Part shown: one piece after another, positions 54,945-63,404 of the stretch
Layout: each line of letters starts with the position of its first letter
How positions within the stretch are numbered: position 1 is the stretch's first letter
Source of the DNA: Streptomyces griseus
GTDB taxonomy: Bacteria; Actinomycetota; Actinomycetes; Streptomycetales; Streptomycetaceae
DNA: 64,000 nt
Direction of reading: 5' to 3'
NCBI RefSeq assembly: GCF_001715295.1
Contig: NZ_MDKB01000002.1
Coordinates: forward strand, 1,944,313-2,008,312
Program-made: the position numbers and the translations under genes
The notes under the pieces: generated by a model
What the model was told of the DNA's origin: nothing
Databases searched by the model: none
The model's input: the letters and a program-made list of their open reading frames with translations, nothing else

Positions 54945-56063
54945 ATGACCATGACCTTTTCGGCGAGCGCGACCGCGACCCTCAGCAGGCCGGTGATCAC
55001 CGCGTGGTCCGCGGTGTCGCCGTACGGCATCGGCAAGGACGAGTTCGCGGCCGGCGTGCTGGCCAGGAAGAGCGCCACGTCCGCACTGGACCCCGACGCG
55101 TGGGCGGCGCCGGACGACCGGGCCTGCCTGGTCCCCGGCTTCGAACTCCGCGACGTCCTCGGCAAGAAGGGCACCCGGTCCATGGACCGGGTGACCGGAC
55201 TGGCCGTCACCGCGGTCCGGGACCTGCTGCGGGACTGCGAGGGCAAGCGCAAGGGCGGCGACGAGGAGACCGCCCTGGTGCTCGGCACCACCACCGGCAG
55301 TGCCCAGAGCATGATGGACTTCACCCGCGCCTCCCTGGTCGGTGACCGCCCCTTTTACGTCGACCCCTCGCTCATGCCGAACGCGGTGATGAACTGCGCC
55401 GCCGGCCAGTGCGCCATCTGGCACCGGCTCAAGGGCCCGAACACCACGATCGCCGGGGGCCGGGTCGCCGGACTCTCCGCGCTGAGCTACGCGGCCGGAC
55501 TCCTGCGGACGGGCCGCGCCGAGACCGTACTGTGCGGCGCGGCCGAGGAGTTCTCGAACGCGCGGGCGTGGCTGGACCACCACCGGCGGAACGAGGACGC
55601 GGCCGGTGCGCTGCTCGGCGAGGGATGCGCCATGTTCATGCTCGAGTCCGCGTCGGACGTCGGGCAGGGCGACGCACTCGCCGAGGTACTGGCCGTGGAG
55701 TCGCGGGTGTACTTCGACACGGGGCTGCGCGCGGTGCTCGACGCATGCCTCGACGGAGTGCTGACGCGGGCGGGTGTCGAGGCGAAGGACGTGTGGGCGG
55801 TGTCGGCCTCCGGACTCGCGGGCCACGCCGGTGACGAGGAGCGCGGCGCGCTCACCGCCCGTTTCGGCGCGGACGCCCTGGACCGTGCGCCGTCCCTGGA
55901 CGGTGCCGGAGACACCTCCGCGGCCTCCGCCGCCTTCCAGATCGGCTCCCTGCTGAGCACGGCCGGCCGGGGGGAGAGGCCCGCGGGCAGTCTCGCGGTC
56001 GTCTCCTCGGTGGACGACGACGGCATCGTCGCCTGCGCCGTGCTCCGCCTCCTCGCCGACTGA
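54945..56063 (+). CDS. second non-catalytic KS homologue
   Basis: A 372-residue KS-like protein. The nucleophile region reads TIAGGRVAGLSAL, with Arg at the Cys position, so it cannot condense chains itself. The start is uncertain: ATG 54945 follows AGGACGGA, while ATG 54924 would add seven residues. The preceding gene ends 37 bases before, so this gene is less tightly coupled than the others. It is a likely chain-length factor for one of the catalytic KSs. Confidence 0.78.
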   Translation: MTMTFSASATATLSRPVITAWSAVSPYGIGKDEFAAGVLARKSATSALDPDAWAAPDDRACLVPGFELRDVLGKKGTRSMDRVTGLAVTAVRDLLRDCEGKRKGGDEETALVLGTTTGSAQSMMDFTRASLVGDRPFYVDPSLMPNAVMNCAAGQCAIWHRLKGPNTTIAGGRVAGLSALSYAAGLLRTGRAETVLCGAAEEFSNARAWLDHHRRNEDAAGALLGEGCAMFMLESASDVGQGDALAEVLAVESRVYFDTGLRAVLDACLDGVLTRAGVEAKDVWAVSASGLAGHAGDEERGALTARFGADALDRAPSLDGAGDTSAASAAFQIGSLLSTAGRGERPAGSLAVVSSVDDDGIVACAVLRLLAD

Positions 56064-56096
56064 CCGGACAATCTGCGCGCAACCGGAAGGAAGAGC

Positions 56097-56360
56097 ATGA
56101 CAATCGACGCGGTGGCCCGGCTCGATCGAGAAGAGCTGCGGACGTTGCTGGCCGAGACCATCGACGCCGACGTGTCCGACGTGGGGGACGACACGGACTT
56201 CGTGGAGTCGCTCGGGGTCGATTCGCTGATGGCCCTCGAGGTCGTCGTCGTACTCGAACGCAAGTACGGCATCAAGTTCGCCGAGCAGGAGATGCGCACG
56301 GTGCGGACGCTGAACAGCGCCTACGACGAGGTGCTGCGCAAGCTGACGGAGCGTCCGTGA
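56097..56360 (+). CDS. acyl carrier protein, second set (third ACP of the window)
   Basis: An 87-residue ACP with GVDSL (Ser43) within ESLGVDSLMALEVVVVLE. ATG 56097 follows GGAAGGA, and its stop overlaps the dehydratase start as GTGA. Two ACPs in this set, one at each end of the KS block, suggest separate roles, such as one for priming or malonyl supply and one for the growing chain. Confidence 0.9.
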   Translation: MTIDAVARLDREELRTLLAETIDADVSDVGDDTDFVESLGVDSLMALEVVVVLERKYGIKFAEQEMRTVRTLNSAYDEVLRKLTERP

Positions 56361-56755
56361 CCACCGCGGTCCTGGCCCGCCCGGAGACGGTGCGGGAGCC
56401 GGCCCACGACCCCGGTACGGGGAAGTGGTCGGCCCGGTACTCGGTGGCGATCGGCGCGGACGAACCCGTCTTCGCCGGACACTACCCGGACTTCCCGATC
56501 CTCCCCGGCGTGTGCGTGCTGGAGTGCGTGCGCACCGCCGCGGAGGACTCCGTACCGCCCGAGGCGGCCGGACTCCGGCTCGCCGCGGTCGAGTCCGGCC
56601 GCTTCCTGGCCGCCGTCCACCCGGGCGACGTCCTGGACATCGAGCTCGTCTGGGAGGCGCGCGACGCCGGCTGGCGCTGCAGCGCGAAGGTGGCGACCGG
56701 CCGGGGCCCGGCGGCCTCCGCCCGCCTCCACTACCGGCGCGAGGCGGCGGCGTGA
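56357..56755 (+). CDS. hotdog dehydratase subunit with catalytic His
   Basis: A 132-residue single hotdog domain of the FabZ kind. The catalytic segment is FAGHYPDFPILPGVCVLE with His42 and a following Glu. GTG 56357 overlaps the ACP stop. It corresponds to the first half of the fused dehydratase at 13279-14226. It should pair with the next gene product to form a heterodimeric dehydratase that makes trans or cis double bonds in the polyene. Confidence 0.82.
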   Translation: MTTAVLARPETVREPAHDPGTGKWSARYSVAIGADEPVFAGHYPDFPILPGVCVLECVRTAAEDSVPPEAAGLRLAAVESGRFLAAVHPGDVLDIELVWEARDAGWRCSAKVATGRGPAASARLHYRREAAA

Positions 56756-57270
56756 TCGGCCCCGCGGGGATACGCGCCGCGCTGCCCCACCGCTACCCGA
56801 TGCTCCTCGTCGACCGGATCCTCTCGGCCGGCGCCGACGAGATCCGGTCCGTCAAGGCGGTCACGCTCAACGAACCGTGGTACGGACGGCTCGGGGCGGA
56901 GCCCGCGGAGGCGGACTTCGCCTACCCGGACTTCCTGCTGCTCGAGTCCTGGACCCAGACCGCCGGCCTGCTGGCCACGCGGTCGGACGAGGGATCCGCC
57001 GCCGGCCGGACCATGCTGTTCGGCTCGCTGCGGGACGTGCAGTTCCACCGGCAGGTGTTCCCCGGCGACGTGCTCGAGCACCACGTACGGCTGCAGCGCG
57101 CGGTGAACGACACGCTGGTCCTCGAAGGCGTCAGCAGGGCCGGCGACCGGCCGGTGCTGACCATCGGCTCCGTCACCGTGGCCTTCCGCCCGCAAGAACA
57201 ACTCGACCCCGAACACGCCGCCCGGAACAGCGCCCCGCTGACCGGCAGCCGGCCAGGAGACACGTCATGA
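56752..57270 (+). CDS. hotdog dehydratase subunit without catalytic His
   Basis: A 172-residue FabZ-like domain. It has the N-terminal LPHRYPMLLVDRI of FabZ, but YPDFLLLESW where the HFPG loop should be, so it keeps the acidic residue and lacks the His. GTG 56752 overlaps the previous stop as GTGA. It matches the second half of the fused protein at 13279-14226. The split of catalytic residues between two chains suggests an obligate heterodimer. Confidence 0.8.
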   Translation: MIGPAGIRAALPHRYPMLLVDRILSAGADEIRSVKAVTLNEPWYGRLGAEPAEADFAYPDFLLLESWTQTAGLLATRSDEGSAAGRTMLFGSLRDVQFHRQVFPGDVLEHHVRLQRAVNDTLVLEGVSRAGDRPVLTIGSVTVAFRPQEQLDPEHAARNSAPLTGSRPGDTS

Positions 57271-58016
57271 CAGACGACAACGGAGCCCGCGTAGCCCTGG
57301 TGAGCGGGGGGTCGCGCGGCATCGGCCGGGCCGTCGTCCTGCGGCTCGCCGCCGAGGGCCACGACGTCAGCTTCTGCTACCAGTCCAACGAGCAGGCCGC
57401 CCTGGCGCTGGAGAAGGAGGCGGGCGAGCTCGGCGTGCGCACCCTGGCGGTACGGGTCGACGTCACCGACGCCGCGTCCGTCAAGGAGTGGGTGGCCAGG
57501 ACGGAGGCCGAACTCGGCGCCGTGGAGGTGGTGGTCTGCTCCGCCGGCATCACCCGCGACAACCCGCTGCTGCTGATGTCCGACGAGGACTGGCACAGCG
57601 TCCTGGACACCAATCTCGACGGCGTCTACCACGTGAACCGCGCGGTGATCTTCGAGATGATGAAGCGGAAGTCCGGCACGATCATCAACGTGTCCTCCGT
57701 CGCCGGCGTCTACGGCAACGCGACGCAGTCGAACTACTCCGCGTCCAAGGCGGGCATCATCGGCTTCACCAAGGCGCTCGCCAAGGAGGTCGGCCGCTAC
57801 GGCATCCGTGCCAACGCGGTGGCGCCCGGTTTCATCGAGACCGACATGACCGCCGAACTCACCGACAAGGTGAAGAAGGACGCGGCCAAGCAGATTCCGC
57901 TGCGCCGCTTCGGCCAGGCCGAGGAGGTCGCCGACCTCGTCGCCTTCCTCGCGGGCGACCGCGCCGGCTACATCACCGGATCGGTCCTCCAGATCGACGG
58001 CGGCATCACCATATGA
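57267..58016 (+). CDS. 3-oxoacyl-ACP reductase (FabG-type)
   Basis: A 249-residue SDR ketoreductase with SGGSRGIG (NADPH site), NVSS, YSASK (Tyr157, Lys161) and the FabG-like end GSVLQIDGGI. ATG 57267 overlaps the dehydratase stop. It reduces each beta-keto intermediate before dehydration. No ketoreductase accompanies the first polyketide set, so this enzyme probably serves both. Confidence 0.93.
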   Translation: MTDDNGARVALVSGGSRGIGRAVVLRLAAEGHDVSFCYQSNEQAALALEKEAGELGVRTLAVRVDVTDAASVKEWVARTEAELGAVEVVVCSAGITRDNPLLLMSDEDWHSVLDTNLDGVYHVNRAVIFEMMKRKSGTIINVSSVAGVYGNATQSNYSASKAGIIGFTKALAKEVGRYGIRANAVAPGFIETDMTAELTDKVKKDAAKQIPLRRFGQAEEVADLVAFLAGDRAGYITGSVLQIDGGITI

Positions 58017-58034
58017 GCCCCGGCCGGGTGTGAC

Positions 58035-58649
58035 GTGACGGCGATCGGACACCCTCCCGGCCGTGCGGGCGCGGCCGCGCCCGCCGTCCGGGAGCACGCC
58101 GCACCGGACGAACCGCGCGGCGCGGTACCGGACGGCCTGGACGGCGCCGTGCCGGACGGCCGGACCGCCTACCTGCGGCTGCGGGAGCTGGCGGATCTGC
58201 ACGGCGCCGCCTACCGGATGATCGCGCACGCGCCGGAGGGCCGTACCGAGGCCGCCAGCGAGCTGCGCGGGCACGCCCTCGCGCAGAGCGCCAAGTCCCT
58301 CGTCGTCGCGGCCCGTCCGACCAAGCGGACCTGCCGGTACGTCCTGGCCGTCGTGCCCGGTGACCGGCGCGTGGACCTCGGCAGGATCGCGGAGCTCGCG
58401 GGGGGCCGCAAGGCCGGCTTCGCGGCCCGCGACACCGCGGAGCGGCTGGCCGGATCGGTCAGTGGCTCCATCATCCCCTTCTCCTTCCACCCCGAGCTCG
58501 AGCTGATCGTCGACGAGGACCTGCTCCGTCACGACGTGCTGTACTTCAACGCCGCCCGGCTCGACCTGTCGATGGCACTGTCCACCGACGACTACGTGCG
58601 CATGGCCCGCCCGCGCACGGCCCGGATCAGCGAGGCCCCGGCCGGCTGA
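58035..58649 (+). CDS. YbaK/ProX-type aminoacyl-tRNA editing domain protein
   Basis: A 204-residue protein. The first 45 residues are low-complexity; then comes a YbaK/EbsC domain: HAPEGRTEAASELRG, the conserved Lys in AQSAKSLVVAA, then GRKAGFA, GSVSGSIIPFSFHPELELI and the C-terminal YFNAARLDLSM. Family members hydrolyse wrongly charged aminoacyl-tRNAs. It lies 18 bases after the ketoreductase, within the cluster. It might protect the host from mischarging by unusual residues made for the peptide (such as a modified Thr or Tyr), or act on an aminoacyl carrier protein. GTG 58035 is a tentative start. Confidence 0.75.
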   Translation: MTAIGHPPGRAGAAAPAVREHAAPDEPRGAVPDGLDGAVPDGRTAYLRLRELADLHGAAYRMIAHAPEGRTEAASELRGHALAQSAKSLVVAARPTKRTCRYVLAVVPGDRRVDLGRIAELAGGRKAGFAARDTAERLAGSVSGSIIPFSFHPELELIVDEDLLRHDVLYFNAARLDLSMALSTDDYVRMARPRTARISEAPAG

Positions 58650-58814
58650 CCCCCGGAGTGCCGGGCACATCCGGGTTTCCGCAACCTGCAGCGCCCCGGT
58701 TCCGGCCGCTCCACGGTTTTACGATCGCCACCCGGCGGCGGTGGCTTTTCCGAGCACACATCCGAACCGGGGCCAGCCATCGGGCCACCGGAAACAGCAA
58801 CGGAGGCCGAGCAC

Positions 58815-59768
58815 GTGGCCAAACCCATGATTCAGGCAGTCGACGTAGTGAAGTCGTTCGGTGACGTGAAGGCGCTGAACGGTGTCAGCCTCTCGGTTCC
58901 CGAGGGATCGATCCACGGTCTGCTCGGCCACAACGGCGCCGGCAAGACCACCCTGGTGCACATCCTGTCGACCCTGCTGGAGCCGACCGGCGGCACCGCG
59001 CGTGTCTGCGGCTACGACGTGACCGCCGAAGCGGAGGAGGTCCGCCGCTGCATCGGTCTGACCGGGCAGTTCGCCTCGGTCGACGAGCAGCTCAACGGGC
59101 GGGAGAACCTCGCTCTGGTCGCGCGCCTGCTGGGCGCGAGCCGACGCCAGGCCCTCGCCCGCGCCAACGAACTGCTGGAACTCTTCGAGCTGACCGACGC
59201 GGCGACGCGTCCGGTGCTCCAGTACTCGGGAGGTATGCGCAGGCGCCTGGACATCGCGGCCAGCCTCGTCGGCGGGCCCCGGGTCATCTTCCTCGACGAA
59301 CCGACGACCGGGCTCGACCCCAACGCCCGGATCGGTGTGTGGGAGACCATCGAGCGGCTCGCCAAGGACGGCACCTCCGTGCTCCTCACCACCCAGTACC
59401 TCGAGGAGGCCGACCGTCTCTGCGAGCAGATCACCGTGCTCTCCGCGGGAAGCGTGGTCGCCGACGGCAACCCGGCCGAGCTCAAGGCCGAGGTCGGTGA
59501 GCGCCTGGTGACGGTGACACTGGCGACGCGGTCCGACATGGAGGCGGCGGTGCGCGCCCTGGAGGCGGCCGGCATCCGGGCGACGCCGCAGGAGTCGGGG
59601 ACGGCGCTCAGCGCCCCGGTGGCGGCAGCCGCGGACCTCGCCGTCGTCGTACGCATCCTGAGTGACGCGCACACCGAGATCGCCGAACTCGCTTTCTCCG
59701 AACCGACTCTGGACGACGTCTACCTGAAGCTCACCCACGAGCCCACCAGGACGCCGGTGCCCGCGTGA
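58815..59768 (+). CDS. ABC transporter ATP-binding protein (DrrA-type)
   Basis: A 317-residue ATPase with GHNGAGKTTL (Walker A), YSGGMRRRLDIAASL (signature), VIFLDEPTTGLDP (Walker B) and the H-loop area TTQYLEEADRL. The extended C-terminal part, about residues 230-317, is typical of DrrA proteins. GTG 58815 follows GGAGG. It pairs with the permease 37 bases downstream and probably exports or confers resistance to the peptide. It is a second exporter besides the MmpL. Confidence 0.93.
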   Translation: MAKPMIQAVDVVKSFGDVKALNGVSLSVPEGSIHGLLGHNGAGKTTLVHILSTLLEPTGGTARVCGYDVTAEAEEVRRCIGLTGQFASVDEQLNGRENLALVARLLGASRRQALARANELLELFELTDAATRPVLQYSGGMRRRLDIAASLVGGPRVIFLDEPTTGLDPNARIGVWETIERLAKDGTSVLLTTQYLEEADRLCEQITVLSAGSVVADGNPAELKAEVGERLVTVTLATRSDMEAAVRALEAAGIRATPQESGTALSAPVAAAADLAVVVRILSDAHTEIAELAFSEPTLDDVYLKLTHEPTRTPVPA

Positions 59769-59805
59769 CCGTCCCGAACCCCCTCACCGAAGAAGGAGCG
59801 TCCCG

Positions 59806-60651
59806 ATGACGGTCATCGACGCCGAAGCCACACCCCGCCCGACCACCCGGCCGACTCTGAGCGTGTCCGAGGAGTGGGGCGGCAGCAACCTGCTGACCCA
59901 GACCCTCGCCCTCACGGGCCGTTCCGTACGGCCCTACCTGCAACCCGGCGTGCTCATCGTGACGTTCATCGAGCCGCTGGTCATGCTGCTGATGTTCGGC
60001 GGTGTGCTGCGCGCCCTCGGCGACACCGTCGCCCCCCAGGGGAGCGACCTGTCGTACATCGCCGGGCTGGCCCCCGCGATCATGATCATCACCTCGGTCG
60101 CGGCCGGTGCCCAGGCCGGGAACGGGCTCATCAACGATCTGCGCAACGACGTGATCACGCGCTTCCACACGATGCCGATCTCCCGGTTCAGCGTGCTGCT
60201 CGCCCGGAGCCTCGCGGACGCCGCGCGGTCCCTCTACCAGCTGATCGCCGTGGCCGTCCTGGCCGCCCTGATCTTCGGGTTCAACCCGCCCGGCGGGATC
60301 CTCGGCGTCGTCGGCTCGATCCTCCTGAGCCTGTTCGTCGGCTGGTCCATGAGCTGGATCTTCATCGCGCTGGCCGCCGTCCTGCGCAACGGTGACGTCC
60401 TGCGCATGATCACCACCCTGTGCACCTTCCCGCTGCTCTTCGCCTCCAACGCCTTCGTCTCCCCGGAGTCGATGCCGGTCTGGCTGCGGGTGGTCGCCGA
60501 GGCGAACCCCATCTCGTACGCCAACGACGCGATGCGCAGCATGGTCGCCGGGCAGGCCTCGCTCACCGAGCTGCTCACCACCGTGGGCGTCTCCTGCGTC
60601 CTGGTGGCCGTGTGCGCGCCGATCGCGAACCGCTCTTTCAAGGTGCTGTGA
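59806..60651 (+). CDS. ABC-2-type transporter permease (DrrB-type)
   Basis: A 281-residue membrane protein with about six helices and the ABC-2 layout, for example ILSLFVGWSMSWIFIALAAV, plus a long loop before the final helix. It contains FVSPESMPVWLRVVAEANPI, a conserved stretch of antibiotic-exporting DrrB permeases. GAAGGAG precedes ATG 59806. It completes the ABC exporter with the upstream ATPase. A 14-bp terminator follows, marking the likely end of the cluster. Confidence 0.92.
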   Translation: MTVIDAEATPRPTTRPTLSVSEEWGGSNLLTQTLALTGRSVRPYLQPGVLIVTFIEPLVMLLMFGGVLRALGDTVAPQGSDLSYIAGLAPAIMIITSVAAGAQAGNGLINDLRNDVITRFHTMPISRFSVLLARSLADAARSLYQLIAVAVLAALIFGFNPPGGILGVVGSILLSLFVGWSMSWIFIALAAVLRNGDVLRMITTLCTFPLLFASNAFVSPESMPVWLRVVAEANPISYANDAMRSMVAGQASLTELLTTVGVSCVLVAVCAPIANRSFKVL

Positions 60652-60692
60652 CCCACGGACGCGTCACCCCCTGACCCGTACCGGACCGCCCG

Positions 60693-60725
60693 CGGCCGGG
60701 AGGCGCACACCGCGCCTCCCGGCCG
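60693..60725. terminator. intrinsic terminator, 14-bp stem
   Basis: A perfect 14-bp stem (60693-60706 with 60712-60725) and a five-base loop, 42 bases after the permease stop, between convergent genes. Confidence 0.75.
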
Positions 60726-60738
60726 ATGTGCGTCCCGG

Positions 60739-60858
60739 CGCCTGGCGGGTGACCTCCGACCGGATGGCCACGCCCCGGCGCGCACGCCTCCGGCGCCGTG
60801 GAACCGCACGCACCACGCACGTCCGCTCTCCGGTCGGAGGACACCCCGTAGCCTCTCA
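60739..60858. repeat. shortened, degenerate copy of the 15231-15392 repeat
   Basis: It shares the GGGTGACCTCCGACCGG-like left end, GGCCACGCCCCGG and GTCCGCT.TCCGGTC words with the element at 15231, but lacks the central hairpin. As at 15392, its right end runs into the stop codon of the neighbouring minus-strand gene. Confidence 0.55.
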
Positions 60859-62817
60859 GTGCCGGCCCCGGGAGATGGAGAAGACCACCCGCAGCACCAG
60901 GATGAAGCTGACCACCAGCAGGTTGTAGCCGATCAGCTGGCTCAGCGAGACGGACCCGATGACCGTCGGCTTGCCGTCGATGCTCAGCAGCACCGCGCCG
61001 ACCAGCGCGATGACCCCGCCGAGGAACGTCAGCAGCACGTCGTGGACGAGACCGCGCACGAAGCGCCGGTCCCGTTCGTCCGCCAGCAGCCGTATGCGGA
61101 CCCCCAGCCGGCCTCCCTCCACCGCGCTGCTGATCCTGTCCACCCGCCGCGGCAGCCGGCGCAGCACCGAGGTGAGCGAGAGCGCCTCCTCGATCAGTGA
61201 TTCCTTGACCCGCTCGTAGCTCAGCTGCTCGCGGACCCGCGCGGCGGCGAACGTACGCGCCTGCGCGACGATGTCGAAGTCCGCCACGAGCCGTTCGACG
61301 GTGCCCTCCACGGTGGCCAGGGCACGGAAGGTCGCGGCCACCTCCGGCGGGACGGTCAGGCCGTGCTGGGCGACGAGCAGGAACAGCTCGGAGAACATGT
61401 CGCGGTGCGGGGTGCTCCCGGGGCTCAGGTACCGCGCCATGAACCGCCCCAGCGCCCGCTCCAGCTGCCTCTCGTCGAGCTGCTCCGGACGGTCGACGAC
61501 CTCCAGGAGCGCGTCGCTGAGCGCCGCGGGATCGTTGCGGTGCAGGGCGAGCAGCAGGTCCTGCAGCGCGGAGCGCATCCTCCGGTCCAGCCGGCCCACC
61601 GAACCGAAGTCGAGCAGCCCGAGCTCGCCACTGCTCAGCAGGAGGACGTTCCCGGGGTGCGGGTCGGCGTGGAACACCCCGCCCAGGATGATCTGTTCGA
61701 GGATGCAGTCGAGCAGCTGCTCGGCGAGCTTCGTACCGTCCAGACCGCGTTCGGCGATCGTCTCCCTGGCGGAACTGAGGGGCACGCCGTGCAGCCGCTC
61801 CAGGGTCAGCACCCGCCTGCTGCTGTGCTCGTCGTACACGCGCGGTGTGCGGATGGCGCAGACGGATCCCGACGCCTCGGCCGCGGCGGTGATCGCCGCC
61901 ATGTTGCGGGCCTCGGTCCGGAAGTCCAGCTCCTCGTGGAGCGAGACGGCGAAACCGTTCATCAGCTCACCGAGGCCCATGCTCCTCGCCCAGCTCGTGT
62001 GCTCCTCCAGCTTGCGGCTGAGCCGGAACAATATGTCCAGATCGCGCTCCACGACCTGCCCGGCGCCGGGACGCTGGACCTTCACCGCGACCTCCTGGCC
62101 GTCCGCCAGCCGGGCCCGGTGCACCTGGGCCATCGATCCGGCCGCCAGCGGCTCCCTGTCGAACTCGGCGAACACGGACTCCGGTTCGCGGCCCAGCTCC
62201 TCGGTGAGCAACTCCCGTACCCGGTCCCAGGGCTCCGCGGCGGCCTGGTGGTGAAGGCGGGAGAACTCCTCGACGTACTCGGCGGGGAGCAGGTCGTACC
62301 GGGTGGAGAGCATCTGGCCGAGCTTGACGAACGTCGCGCCCGCCTCCTCCAGGGCCCGCCGCACCTGCTGCGCGGAGTGGCGGCGTCCGGCGGCCGTCCC
62401 CTTGGCGGAGCCGGCCCGGGAGAGGCCGCGCAGCGAGGGGGAGAGGCCGTTCCGCATGGCTATGGCGCTGAGTTCCGCGTAGCGGCGCGTGCGTACCACG
62501 CGGCGGCGCAGCACCCCCGGCAGCCGTACGAGGTCGGACAGCGTGCTGCTGGGCAGCATGACCTCCGAGACGGCCAGGAAGATCATCGTCACCAGGATTC
62601 CGCAGCCCACCTGCACCGACGTCATGGCCGGTCGATGGCTGCTGGGTCCCATGGCCGAGATGATCTGCATCGTGGCCAGCACACCCACGGTGCCGGCGAG
62701 CGCGGCACGTATGGTGCCGATCCTGATGCCGAGCAGGCGCCGGGCACCCATGGAGAGGCCGACCAGGGTGAACACGAAGAGGACGGGTATCAAGATCAGG
62801 AACGCTGTGTGCTGCAT
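60856..62817 (-). CDS. UbiB/ABC1-family atypical kinase
   Basis: A 653-residue protein with two or three N-terminal membrane helices, a UbiB-type kinase core and two C-terminal helices. Core features are KLGQMLSTRYDLLP (the KxGQ motif), the Ala-rich AAGSMAQVHRA loop, VAVKVQRPG, FHADPHPGN and LLDFGSVG. UbiB-like proteins support quinone or lipid metabolism. ATG 62817 starts the first helix; upstream in-frame sequence is unlikely to be coding. It is probably a resident gene beyond the cluster border, although the polyprenyl synthase at the other end could share a quinone link. Confidence 0.88.
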   Translation of the reverse strand: MQHTAFLILIPVLFVFTLVGLSMGARRLLGIRIGTIRAALAGTVGVLATMQIISAMGPSSHRPAMTSVQVGCGILVTMIFLAVSEVMLPSSTLSDLVRLPGVLRRRVVRTRRYAELSAIAMRNGLSPSLRGLSRAGSAKGTAAGRRHSAQQVRRALEEAGATFVKLGQMLSTRYDLLPAEYVEEFSRLHHQAAAEPWDRVRELLTEELGREPESVFAEFDREPLAAGSMAQVHRARLADGQEVAVKVQRPGAGQVVERDLDILFRLSRKLEEHTSWARSMGLGELMNGFAVSLHEELDFRTEARNMAAITAAAEASGSVCAIRTPRVYDEHSSRRVLTLERLHGVPLSSARETIAERGLDGTKLAEQLLDCILEQIILGGVFHADPHPGNVLLLSSGELGLLDFGSVGRLDRRMRSALQDLLLALHRNDPAALSDALLEVVDRPEQLDERQLERALGRFMARYLSPGSTPHRDMFSELFLLVAQHGLTVPPEVAATFRALATVEGTVERLVADFDIVAQARTFAAARVREQLSYERVKESLIEEALSLTSVLRRLPRRVDRISSAVEGGRLGVRIRLLADERDRRFVRGLVHDVLLTFLGGVIALVGAVLLSIDGKPTVIGSVSLSQLIGYNLLVVSFILVLRVVFSISRGRH

Positions 62818-63404
62818 GGGGGGAGCCTTTCCCGGACCGGAGTCCATGTGGGGTGCGGGTGCGGGCCGTTCAGTCGTCGGACCGGGCCTGCCGGCTGGTG
62901 GGCTGTGCCGCTCTCCCGGCGCCGGCGGCCATTGTCCGCGGCTCCGGCGAAACCTCTCCACCCGGCCCCGGTACAGGAAACCGCAGATGTGGACGGGGCG
63001 GCGTCGCTGGCAACAACGTGCAGATGCCGTCACCCGGGAACCGGACGGGCACCTGCCCGTACGCGCCGTCCCGAGCCGGCCGTCCGGGACGCCGGACCGG
63101 AGCCGGCGAGGAGGCCCGCACCCGGCCCGTGCCCCGTGGGCCACCGGCCCCCGCGCCGACAAGGGGTTCTTCTCCCCTTCCCCGGAACGGGGTTCTCCGC
63201 CCCGGGTACGGCGGTGGGGACGCCGCTCGGCGCATGACCGGTTGTGCCGTCTACCCGGGCGTGAGCGAGGGGAACCCGCGTGGCCGTGGCACCAAGCTGT
63301 CGAAATCGGTTCTCGAACATACGGACTGTGCTGGAGGCGGCCTAAGTTGACCACGTCAAGGGGGCGCGGTTCTGCCCGGAGGAAGCAACTGCCGAGAGGT
63401 TGAC
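62818..63404. other. 587-base non-coding region between divergent genes
   Basis: No convincing gene on either strand: long open frames here have no ribosome-binding site or family features. It must contain promoters for the UbiB-like gene (left) and the HTH gene (right). TTGACC near 63346 could be a -35 element, but I see no clear -10. Confidence 0.5.
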
